48,679 nt of DNA. Source: Gammaproteobacteria bacterium (GTDB lineage Bacteria; Pseudomonadota; Gammaproteobacteria; GCA-002705445; GCA-002716945). Shown here piece by piece: positions 39,977-48,214 of the stretch. The stretch lies in assembly GCA_029246085.1 (NCBI GenBank), contig JAQWOB010000037.1, positions 1 through 48,679 of the forward strand. Reading direction: 5' to 3'. The notes under the pieces were generated by a model. It did not search any database. It saw only the letters and a list, made by a program, of their open reading frames with translations, and was not told where the DNA came from. Both the position numbers and the translations under genes were made by a program. Numbering within the stretch: the first letter of the stretch is position 1; every line of letters starts with the position of its first letter.

Positions 39977-40036
39977 ATAATCACTATAATTTAGTGGTTT
40001 GCTTTGTATGTGTCCCCTTTTTATACAAGGAGTGAT

Positions 40037-41809
40037 ATGTTTACAATCAAGAAAATATTTATAATAATCATTCTATTATTTAGTAATATAATTTATGCGG
40101 AATCAAATCTTAATGAAATCTTAGTAAGTCCAGAGCAAAGAAGTGCAACAATTTTTGACTCTCTTAATTCTGTAGAAGTTATAACTTCAGAGGATATACA
40201 AGCATTAGGTTATTCAACTATTGATGAAATCTTAAGTCACTCAAGTTCTATAAGTATTGGAAGCAATGGTGGGCATGGTCAGACTAAATCAATATTTATG
40301 AGAGGAACTGAAAGTAATCATACTAAAGTTTTAATCAATGGAGTTGAATTAAATCCTGGAACACTTGGTGTGCCTTCAATTCAACACATTTCTGTAGAAA
40401 TGTTAGATAGAATAGAAATATCAAAAGGCAGTATGTCTACACTCTATGGGAAAAGTACCATTGGTGGCGTAATAAATATCATTACAAAAAAAGATATCGG
40501 TTCAAATGAAGGAAAAATATATATTGGAACTGGGCGAGATGAGACTAATAAGGTTGGATTTCAAAAGAGCTTTAGTCTTAATAATCATAATTTATCAATT
40601 AATTTCATGAATACTGAAACTGATGGATATAAAGCCCAAGTCGCCTCAACCAAGAATCATGGTTATGAAAATAAAAATATAGATATTTCTTATAACTTTA
40701 GTACTGGAAAGAATATTTTTGATTTTAATTTCTACCAAAGCGATGGTAATGTTGAATATGATAGCTTTGGAAGTAACTTAAACCAAGATTATAAAGATGC
40801 TCATTTAAGGCTGGCATGGAATAGAAAATATGATACGTCAGGATCTAAACTAGTTTTTATTCAAAAACAAAATAAAATTAATCAAAATTCATCTGGTGCA
40901 ACAGATTATACTCATACAGAAAATTATCAAATTAATTTTGAAAAAAATTATTATGATCTAAATGGAACCAATACGATATTAGGTGCAATGTACACGGGCG
41001 AAGCTTTATATGAATTATCATATGGGACAAAATTTAATAAAAGCAATACAATTATAGAATATTATGCTCAGTCAGAATACTACACAGGTAATACATTGCT
41101 CAACATTGGATCAAGATATATAAATCATAGTCTATATGGTGGTTTTTTAACCGGTAACCTCAATGCTGGATACAATCTAAGTAATAAGTCTAAAATAATT
41201 GCTGGTATAGGCAAATCCTTTAGGTCGCCAGATGGTACGGACTTATATGGTTATGGTGGAAACCCCAATTTAGAGCCTGAAGAATCTATTTCGAGAGAAA
41301 TTTCTTTTAAATATAAAATAAATAATGCTTCTGGTCTTATCTTTACTCTATTTAATAATAATATAACAAATCTTATTGAATCTGATGGATCAATAATGCA
41401 AAACATTAATAGAGCAAAAATTGAGGGATTAGAGTTTAGTATATATAACTCTTATAATAAATTTAATTACTCATTTGATTATAGTTATATTAAATCTAAA
41501 GATTTAACGAATAATGTCGATTTATCCAGAAGACCTAGTAATAAGTTAGTTAGCAGGATTAATTATAATCATGACCTAAACAATACATTTAGCTTATCAA
41601 CAATATCTGAGACAAGTAGTGATAACTCTATTTATGATACACATCAATTGGGTGGTTATACGAGATTTAATGCGACATTTTTAAGAAAAGTGAGTAACTA
41701 TAGCTTTCAATTTAAATTGAATAATATTTTTGACAAAAAATATAGGAAAGCTCACAATTACAATAGCGAAGGAAGATCCTATAGCGCAAGTATATCTAGG
41801 AGTTTTTAA
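40037..41809 (+). CDS. btuB: TonB-dependent receptor, BtuB-like vitamin B12 transporter
   Basis: Signal peptide MFTIKKIFIIIILLFSNIIYAES; plug domain SVEVITSEDIQALGYSTIDEILSHSSSISIGSNGGHGQTKSIFMRGTESNHTKVLINGVELNPG, GSMSTLYGKSTIGGVINIIT; C-terminal barrel ends SRSF. SD AGGAG before ATG 40037; riboswitch upstream. Confidence 0.9.
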   Translation: MFTIKKIFIIIILLFSNIIYAESNLNEILVSPEQRSATIFDSLNSVEVITSEDIQALGYSTIDEILSHSSSISIGSNGGHGQTKSIFMRGTESNHTKVLINGVELNPGTLGVPSIQHISVEMLDRIEISKGSMSTLYGKSTIGGVINIITKKDIGSNEGKIYIGTGRDETNKVGFQKSFSLNNHNLSINFMNTETDGYKAQVASTKNHGYENKNIDISYNFSTGKNIFDFNFYQSDGNVEYDSFGSNLNQDYKDAHLRLAWNRKYDTSGSKLVFIQKQNKINQNSSGATDYTHTENYQINFEKNYYDLNGTNTILGAMYTGEALYELSYGTKFNKSNTIIEYYAQSEYYTGNTLLNIGSRYINHSLYGGFLTGNLNAGYNLSNKSKIIAGIGKSFRSPDGTDLYGYGGNPNLEPEESISREISFKYKINNASGLIFTLFNNNITNLIESDGSIMQNINRAKIEGLEFSIYNSYNKFNYSFDYSYIKSKDLTNNVDLSRRPSNKLVSRINYNHDLNNTFSLSTISETSSDNSIYDTHQLGGYTRFNATFLRKVSNYSFQFKLNNIFDKKYRKAHNYNSEGRSYSASISRSF

Positions 41810-41811
41810 TA

Positions 41812-42327
41812 ATGAAGGTTAATTTAATAATACCAATAATTCTTTTTGTTTTACTTGTACTATCAAGGATGATTACTGATATTCCCAATTTCACAGCTAC
41901 AATAGCCCTAGTAATGTTTACCGGATATTTAATTCAGAATAGACTTTTAAGTATTTTGGTTATATTAATTTCCCAAATTGCCAGTGATTTATATCTAGGA
42001 ATTTATTCATCTATGATATTTGTATATGCTGCATATATTTCTATAGCACTACTGAGCCCTATCATGATGAAGAAAATGAATACTAAATCTATAGTCTTAT
42101 CGTCTATTATTTCGCCATCGATATTTTTCATTATAAGTAATTTTGGCGTATGGTTGATGGGTTCAACGTATACCTTTAACCTATCGGGTCTAATAGCATG
42201 TTATATAGCAGGTATTCCATTCTTTGACGAATCATTAATATCAACTATTTTATTTGCACTTACAATATTCTCGATAATGAAGTTCATACCGAAAGAAACA
42301 AAAGAGATTATTTTAATTAAAAAATAA
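41812..42327 (+). CDS. DUF6580-like putative membrane transport protein, candidate cobalamin-uptake component
   Basis: SRMITDIPNFTATIALVMFTGYLI, LISQIASDLYLGIYSSMIFVYAAY, ISNFGVWLMGSTYTFNLSGLIACYIAGIPFFDESLIST; 2 nt after btuB. Confidence 0.78.
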   Translation: MKVNLIIPIILFVLLVLSRMITDIPNFTATIALVMFTGYLIQNRLLSILVILISQIASDLYLGIYSSMIFVYAAYISIALLSPIMMKKMNTKSIVLSSIISPSIFFIISNFGVWLMGSTYTFNLSGLIACYIAGIPFFDESLISTILFALTIFSIMKFIPKETKEIILIKK

Positions 42328-42337
42328 TCTCTTTTTT
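42301..42337. terminator. Rho-independent terminator overlapping the 3' end of the DUF6580-like gene
   Basis: AAAGAGATTATTTT (42301-42314) is a perfect inverted repeat of AAAATAATCTCTTT (42321-42334), 6-nt loop, then T residues. It lies at the convergent junction with nrdB. Confidence 0.87.
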
Positions 42338-42342
42338 TGATA

Positions 42343-43503
42343 TTAAAATTTTAGCTGCCCACCAACTTTGTATTCTGTCACACGTGTCTCAAAAAAGTTT
42401 TTCTCTTTTTTAAGGTCCATTATTTCAGACATCCATTCAAATGGATTTTTAGCACCAGGATACTGTTCTGGTAAACCGACTTGTACAAACCTTCTGTTGG
42501 CAATAAACTTTATATATTCCTCGCAAAGAACTGCATTCATACCCAGGATAGGTTTTGGCATTGTATCGTAGGCATATCTTGTTTCAAGTTCTACTCCAGT
42601 CTTGATTAACTCTATCATTTCAGCTTGAAATTTTTCTGTCCATAACTCAGGATTTTCTAATTTTATTTGATTAATAACATCTATTCCAAAATTCATATGC
42701 ATGGACTCATCTCTGAGAATATACTGGAATTGTTGTGCCACACCAGTAAGTTTATTCCTTCTGCCCATCGATAATATTTGAGTAAAACCTACATAGAAAA
42801 ATATACCTTCAAAAACTACATAAAATGCGATTAAATCACGAAGTAGTCTTTGGTTATTTTCCAGTGTTCCAGTTTTAAAAAATGGATCACCAAGACTTTG
42901 GGTAAATGGTAATGCCCACTCTGCTTTTGTTGCAACAGCTGGCACCTCTCTATACATATTAAAAATTTTACTTTCATCTAAGCCAAGAGATTGCACACAA
43001 TACGTATACGCATGAGTATGTATAGCTTCCTCAAAAGCTTGTCTCAGCAAGTACTGTCTGCACTCAGGATTAGTGATATGTTTGTATACAGCTAACACAA
43101 GATTATTTGCCACTAATGAGTCGGCAGTTGAAAAAAATCCTAAATTAACTTCAACTATCTTTCTTTCATCTTCAGTAAGCCCTTTTGGATCTTGCCATAA
43201 TTTAATGTCATCGTGCATCGGGACCTCTTCAGGCATCCAATGATTTGCTGAGCCATCTAAATATTTCTGCCATGCCCAGTCATATTTGAATGGTACTAAC
43301 TGATTTAGATCAGCTCTACAATTAATAATAGCTTTATCATCAACTTCTATTCTTCCTGCGCCTATCTCGAGATCTTCTATGCCTGTGGCTCCCTCTTGGA
43401 CTATTTCATTATTCAGACTAGTATCTTCTTTTACTACAGGAGCTGCTTTAGCTACCTCTGGTTTGTTTAAAGCTTCATTTATTGGATCATCCCAGTTATA
43501 CAT
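42343..43503 (-). CDS. nrdB: Class I ribonucleotide reductase beta subunit
   Basis: [27 protein letters not shown] (E..H...Y ligands and radical Tyr), [24 protein letters not shown]. Confidence 0.95.
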   Translation of the reverse strand: MYNWDDPINEALNKPEVAKAAPVVKEDTSLNNEIVQEGATGIEDLEIGAGRIEVDDKAIINCRADLNQLVPFKYDWAWQKYLDGSANHWMPEEVPMHDDIKLWQDPKGLTEDERKIVEVNLGFFSTADSLVANNLVLAVYKHITNPECRQYLLRQAFEEAIHTHAYTYCVQSLGLDESKIFNMYREVPAVATKAEWALPFTQSLGDPFFKTGTLENNQRLLRDLIAFYVVFEGIFFYVGFTQILSMGRRNKLTGVAQQFQYILRDESMHMNFGIDVINQIKLENPELWTEKFQAEMIELIKTGVELETRYAYDTMPKPILGMNAVLCEEYIKFIANRRFVQVGLPEQYPGAKNPFEWMSEIMDLKKEKNFFETRVTEYKVGGQLKF

Positions 43504-43657
43504 TTTTATTACCTCTAGTTTTCATTGAATATTCCCATATGCTCATGGGTCTTATATTTTTTTTAAATTCTAATTCTTCGATGTTACGTCTTCTGTTTGA
43601 AAAACTGTATACAGCAAGAAGTATTATGATTATCAGTGTTGAAGCAAGGTATATCAT
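43496..43657 (-). CDS. Small single-TM protein encoded between nrdA and nrdB (absent from the supplied ORF track)
   Basis: Reverse-strand translation [53 protein letters not shown] (53 aa; an alternative ATG at 43663 adds MP). Start overlaps the nrdA stop as ATGA (43657-43654); stop TAA (43498-43496) lies inside nrdB codons 2-3. Confidence 0.72.
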   Translation of the reverse strand: MIYLASTLIIIILLAVYSFSNRRRNIEELEFKKNIRPMSIWEYSMKTRGNKNV

Positions 43658-46530
43658 TGGCATGCCTCGCAATCTGGCTCATCAATCAAACATTGCTTAA
43701 CTTCAGCTGAATTACTTACAGCATTTAATTTTGACCCAACATTATCAGACGTACTTTTCTCAACATGTGTTGCGCCCAAAGATCTTAAATAATAAGTTGT
43801 TTTCAAACCTCTAATCCATGCAAGTTTATAAGCACTATCAAGTTTTTTACCATCTGTATCAGGAATATATAAGTTTAGAGACTGCGATTGATCTATCCAT
43901 TTTTGTCTTCTAGCTGCGGCTTCCACCAACCATCGTGTATCTATTTCAAAACATGTTTGGTAAATTGATTTTAAATCATCTGGTACTCTACTAATTGAAG
44001 CAAGTTGCCCATCAAAGTATTTTAAATCTTTAATCATAACTTCATCCCAAATCTTTGCTTCTTTAAAATCTTTAATTAAATAAGGATTGATTACAGTAAA
44101 CTCTCCCGAAAGATTCGATTTAACATATAAATTTTGATAGGTTGGCTCAATTGATTGTGCTACCCCACATATGTTTGAAATTGTTGCAGTAGGAGCAATG
44201 GCCAAACTATTAGAATTTCTCATTCCATTAACTTTAATTTCTTCTCTTAAAGTATCCCAATCAAGCGTTTGATCCATATTAACATCTAGATATTTTCCAC
44301 GCACTTCTTTAAAATTTCTCAAACTATCTATGGGTAAGATTCCTTGACTCCATAGTGAGCCATCGAACGTTTGGTATGGTCCTCTTTCTTTTGCAAGCTC
44401 CATAGATGAGCGAAGTGCAAAGTAACTAATTTGTTCCATACTTTTATCGGCAAAATCTACAGCTTCTTCTGATGCATATGGGATTCTTAATTTATACAAC
44501 GCATCTTGGAAACCCATTAATCCTAAACCAACGGGCCTATGTTTCGCATTTGATGTTTTTGCTTTTTCTACACTATAATAATTATAATCAATTACGTTAT
44601 CTAGCATTCTCATTGCAGTCCGAATTGTTTTTTCAAGCTTCGTAACATTAAGCTTCTTATTTTCATCAATATGAGTTGCTAAATTAACAGAACCTAAATT
44701 ACACACAGCAATTTCATCCTTAGATGTATTTAAAGTAATCTCTGTGCAAAGATTAGATGAATGAACAACTCCGACATGTTGTTGGGGTGAACGCAAATTA
44801 CATGGGTCTTTAAATGTGATCCATGGATGGCCTGTTTCAAATAACATACTTAATATTTTACGCCATAAATCAACAGCTTTAAGTCTCTTAAAATTAGCTA
44901 TCTTTCCTTCATCTGCATGTCTTTCATATTCTTCATATTTCTTTTCAAACTCTAAACCAGTCAAGTCATGGAGTTCTGGACAGTCATGTGGAGAAAATAG
45001 GGTCCACTCTAAATCATTATGAAGCCTCTTCATAAATAAATCTGGTATCCAGTTTGCAGTATTCATGTCATGAGTTCTTCGTCTATCATCACCCGTATTT
45101 TTTCTTAATTCCATGAATTGCTCGATATCTAAATGCCATGTTTCAAGATAGGCACACATGGCTCCTTTTCTTTTCCCGCCTTGATTAACGGCAACAGCAG
45201 TATCATTTGCTACTTTTAAAAAAGGTATGACGCCTTGGCTCTGGCCATTCGTTCCTTTAATGTGTGATCCTAGTGCTCTAACTTGCGACCAATCATTACC
45301 TAAGCCGCCAGCAAATTTTGATAACATTGCATCGTCACTTATTCCTTCAAAAATTCCCTTAAGGTCATCTGGCAATGTTGATAGGTAACAAGACGATAAC
45401 TGAGGTCTTAAAGTTCCAGAGTTAAATAGTGTTGGCGTACTACACATAAAGTCAAAAGATGAAATTAAATTATAAAATTCAATAGTTCTCTCTTCTCTTT
45501 TTTCTTCATTAATAGCCAAGCCCATTGCTACTCTCATAAAGAAAGCCTGGGGTAATTCAAATCTCTTTTCTCTATGATGAATAAAGTATCTATCATATAA
45601 AGTTTGAAGCCCTAAATAAGTAAAAGCTAAATCTCTAGATGGGTTAATATGTTTGGTAATATACTCTAAGTCATAGTTTAATAATTCTTTATCAACCAAT
45701 TCAAGCTCAACAGCTCTTCCTAAATATGATTTAAAGTATTCAGGATAAGACTTGGACATTTCCTTAATAGTTGGAGTATTCTCATCAACATTTAAAAATG
45801 ATAAAGCTTCTTCATACAAATTACTTAAAAGTAATCTTGCGACCACATAAGAATAATTAGGATCTTTCTCTATTAGAGGTCGTATAGAAATTAATATTGA
45901 ACTTGATAAATCTTCTTTCTTGATTCCGTCATAAATATTTTTATCTATAAGATCGAATACGGTTTGAGCTGAAACATCTTTAACATCAGAACATGCTTCT
46001 TCAATAATTAATTTAAGTCTGTCAAGATCCAAGGTTTGAGTAGAGCCATCTTCATTTAACACACCTTTAGTTATGGGTAAGTCTTCTGCTTTTTCAACCT
46101 TATTTTGACTTCTAGCCTGACTTCTCTCTTCTCTATATAGCACATAAGCTCTTGCAACATCCTGATAACCTGCTCGCATGATAGCAAGCTCAACTTGATC
46201 TTGAATATCCTCTATATGTATGACGCCACCTTCAGGAAATCTTCTTTTTATTGCAGAATTAACTCTTTGCGCTAAAGACTCTACCTCATTATGTATCCTT
46301 GTTGATGCTGCTGCACTACTTCCTTCTACACTTAAAAAAGCTTTGGTCATCGCTATAGAAATTTTATCTAAATCAAAGGATGTTACCTTTCCATTTCTTC
46401 TCATCACTCTATACTTTCCAGGTATGGGAGATAAGCTCGATGCGTTTGTTATTGCTTCTTTTTCTGTAAGTCCGGAGAGGCTAGTATTCTGTAATTCTTC
46501 TTTCATTTTTATTATTTTCCTTAAATTCAT
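43654..46530 (-). CDS. nrdA: Class I ribonucleotide reductase alpha subunit with two N-terminal ATP-cone-like regions
   Basis: YRVMRRNGKVTSFDLDKI ATP-cone; LSSCYLSTLPDDLKGIFEG; NLCTEITLNTSKDEIAVCNLGSVNLA; GLMGFQDALYKL; C-terminal CEACQ. Internal ATG at 46506 (MKEELQNTS, preceded by AAGGAAA) may be the true start. Confidence 0.96.
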   Translation of the reverse strand: MNLRKIIKMKEELQNTSLSGLTEKEAITNASSLSPIPGKYRVMRRNGKVTSFDLDKISIAMTKAFLSVEGSSAAASTRIHNEVESLAQRVNSAIKRRFPEGGVIHIEDIQDQVELAIMRAGYQDVARAYVLYREERSQARSQNKVEKAEDLPITKGVLNEDGSTQTLDLDRLKLIIEEACSDVKDVSAQTVFDLIDKNIYDGIKKEDLSSSILISIRPLIEKDPNYSYVVARLLLSNLYEEALSFLNVDENTPTIKEMSKSYPEYFKSYLGRAVELELVDKELLNYDLEYITKHINPSRDLAFTYLGLQTLYDRYFIHHREKRFELPQAFFMRVAMGLAINEEKREERTIEFYNLISSFDFMCSTPTLFNSGTLRPQLSSCYLSTLPDDLKGIFEGISDDAMLSKFAGGLGNDWSQVRALGSHIKGTNGQSQGVIPFLKVANDTAVAVNQGGKRKGAMCAYLETWHLDIEQFMELRKNTGDDRRRTHDMNTANWIPDLFMKRLHNDLEWTLFSPHDCPELHDLTGLEFEKKYEEYERHADEGKIANFKRLKAVDLWRKILSMLFETGHPWITFKDPCNLRSPQQHVGVVHSSNLCTEITLNTSKDEIAVCNLGSVNLATHIDENKKLNVTKLEKTIRTAMRMLDNVIDYNYYSVEKAKTSNAKHRPVGLGLMGFQDALYKLRIPYASEEAVDFADKSMEQISYFALRSSMELAKERGPYQTFDGSLWSQGILPIDSLRNFKEVRGKYLDVNMDQTLDWDTLREEIKVNGMRNSNSLAIAPTATISNICGVAQSIEPTYQNLYVKSNLSGEFTVINPYLIKDFKEAKIWDEVMIKDLKYFDGQLASISRVPDDLKSIYQTCFEIDTRWLVEAAARRQKWIDQSQSLNLYIPDTDGKKLDSAYKLAWIRGLKTTYYLRSLGATHVEKSTSDNVGSKLNAVSNSAEVKQCLIDEPDCEACQ

Positions 46531-46552
46531 CCTGTGTGGAGATTAAATTGTA

Positions 46553-46568
46553 ACACTAATTATTGTGG
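46553..46568. promoter_or_regulatory. NrdR box (proximal to nrdA)
   Basis: ACACTAATTATTGTGG, compared with NrdR consensus acaCwAtATaTwGtgt. Confidence 0.7.
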
Positions 46569-46584
46569 TTGTAATTATATTGAA

Positions 46585-46600
46585 ACACAATATGTTGTGT
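46585..46600. promoter_or_regulatory. NrdR box (distal to nrdA)
   Basis: ACACAATATGTTGTGT, a near-perfect NrdR palindrome, 32 bp from the proximal box; a TATAAT-like -10 on the minus strand (46574-46579) lies between them. Confidence 0.85.
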
Positions 46601-46617
46601 TTTTTTTGTTTACAAGC

Positions 46618-46626
46618 TGTGGATAA
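46618..46626 (-). promoter_or_regulatory. DnaA box upstream of nrdA
   Basis: TTATCCACA on the minus strand (TGTGGATAA on +), exact consensus DnaA 9-mer. Confidence 0.65.
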
Positions 46627-46674
46627 GGTGTTAATTAAAACACATAAGATTTTAGCGATATACTAATATATGAG

Positions 46675-48042
46675 CTACATTATAAGCGTTGCAATGCCTA
46701 GCAAAGAAATGAACCCAACGATGTCGGTTATGGTTGTTAAAATGACACCGCCAGCTAAAGCAGGATCTATTTTAAGTTTAGATAAAATCAGTGGAAGACT
46801 AACTCCGCTTATAGCCCCTATAATTAAATTTATCATCAGGGCAGAAGCAATCACAATACCTAGAAAAATACTGTTAAACCAAAGATAAACTGCAAACGCA
46901 ACCACGGTTGACCATAAGATTCCATTTAATACACCTATCGAGGCCTCTTTAATAATTAATAACCGTGAATTTGAACTACCTATCTGATCAAGAGCTTGGG
47001 ATCGGATTACCAATGCCAGGCTCTGCATACCTGCAATGCCTCCCATGCTTGCAACAATTGGCATTAGTATGGCTAATGCTACTACTTTCTCAATAGTTGC
47101 CTCAAAAATTCCTATTGCAGCGGCAGCTAGAATTGCAGTTAATAAGTTTGCTCCTAACCATAAAGATCTTCTTTTTGTGCTTTGAAATATTGGTGCAAAA
47201 ATATCATCGTCTTTGTTTAAACCAGCCATATTTAAAACAGAATCATCAGCTTCTTCTCTGATGACATCAACTACATCATCAATTGTTATCCTTCCAAGCA
47301 ATATTCCATCACGGTCTACTACCGCTGCAGAAACTAAATCTGCAGTTTCAAATATTCTTGCAACCTCATGCTGATTTAGGTCAGGGTCAATAACGTTAAC
47401 ATCTTTAACCATAATATCAGATATGAGTGTTCCAGTGCTTGCAACCAATAAGTCTTGAATTGATACAAAACCAAAATACTTATTCATCATATCTGTAACA
47501 AAAACAATATCTGTTTGATCTGGTAATTTTTTAAGCGTTCTTAAATACTTAAGTAATACTTCTACCGTTACACTTGGTCTAATATTGATAGTATCGGTAT
47601 TCATAAGGCCACCCGCACTATCGTCAGGAAATGATAATACCTTTGATAATCTATCTTGATTTTGCTTATCTAAGCTTTTAATAGTTTTCTTGATTAAGTT
47701 TTTTGGAAGTGACTGTATAATATCGGCCAAATCATCAGTATCTAAATTCTGAGCAATCAATGCTAAAGCTTCTGGGCCATCTTGATCGATTAATTCATCT
47801 AAAAGATAGGTTCTAATTTCTTCAGTGAGCTCTGCTAACGTCTCGCCTTTATTCTCATTAGAAACAAGCTTCCAAATTAACTCACGTCGATTTCGAGGAG
47901 CACTTTCTATAACATCAGCAATCTCAGATGGATATAATGAATTTAAAAGATTTCGGGCTTTAGTAATTGCTCCACTGTCTAATACCTCGGTAAGCTCATC
48001 GAGTGTTATATGTTTATCAATTTTTTTATTCTCTGCATCCAT
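46675..48042 (-). CDS. mgtE: Magnesium transporter MgtE
   Basis: N-terminal MgtE domain (LDELIDQDGPEALALIAQNLDTDDLADIIQSLPK), CBS pair (VTVEVLLKYLRTLK..., DVNVIDPDLNQHEVARIFE), TM domain with PIVASMGGIAGMQSLALVIRS and DPALAGGVILTTITDIVGF. Confidence 0.95.
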   Translation of the reverse strand: MDAENKKIDKHITLDELTEVLDSGAITKARNLLNSLYPSEIADVIESAPRNRRELIWKLVSNENKGETLAELTEEIRTYLLDELIDQDGPEALALIAQNLDTDDLADIIQSLPKNLIKKTIKSLDKQNQDRLSKVLSFPDDSAGGLMNTDTINIRPSVTVEVLLKYLRTLKKLPDQTDIVFVTDMMNKYFGFVSIQDLLVASTGTLISDIMVKDVNVIDPDLNQHEVARIFETADLVSAAVVDRDGILLGRITIDDVVDVIREEADDSVLNMAGLNKDDDIFAPIFQSTKRRSLWLGANLLTAILAAAAIGIFEATIEKVVALAILMPIVASMGGIAGMQSLALVIRSQALDQIGSSNSRLLIIKEASIGVLNGILWSTVVAFAVYLWFNSIFLGIVIASALMINLIIGAISGVSLPLILSKLKIDPALAGGVILTTITDIVGFISLLGIATLIM

Positions 48043-48136
48043 TCATACATTATCTACCGATTGATATGACATTCCAAATTTTATTTAGGTGATAAAGATC
48101 AATAGTCTAAAAAAATGTATGTTGGTGATTGATATG

Positions 48137-48198
48137 AGGTGGTTTTAAGTAAGAGGAAAATATTAAATAGATAATTAACTTTTACTTAAACCCCACCT
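48137..48198. repeat. Imperfect long inverted repeat downstream of the partial porin gene
   Basis: Left arm AGGTGGTTTTAAGTAAGAG (48137-48155), right arm CTTTTACTTAAACCCCACCT (48179-48198); about 23-nt AT-rich loop. Confidence 0.6.
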
Positions 48199-48214
48199 TG
48201 CAGAGAGGTAATTT

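Noticed and set aside
39979-39999. AATCACTA/TAGTGGTT hairpin as an intrinsic terminator of the cobalamin riboswitch
   Set aside because: The stem is plausible, but no T-tract follows directly; SD occlusion further downstream is a better hypothesis.
43482-43700. 72-aa + strand ORF across the nrdB/nrdA gap
   Set aside because: Antisense to the better-supported minus-strand microprotein; no SD or neighbour coupling on the + strand.
44816-45022. + strand ORFs inside nrdA (also 46220-46546)
   Set aside because: Antisense shadow ORFs of nrdA.
46670-46888. 72-aa + strand ORF inside the mgtE 3' end (also 47825-48064 at its 5' end)
   Set aside because: Antisense to mgtE, whose TM and CBS motifs are clear.
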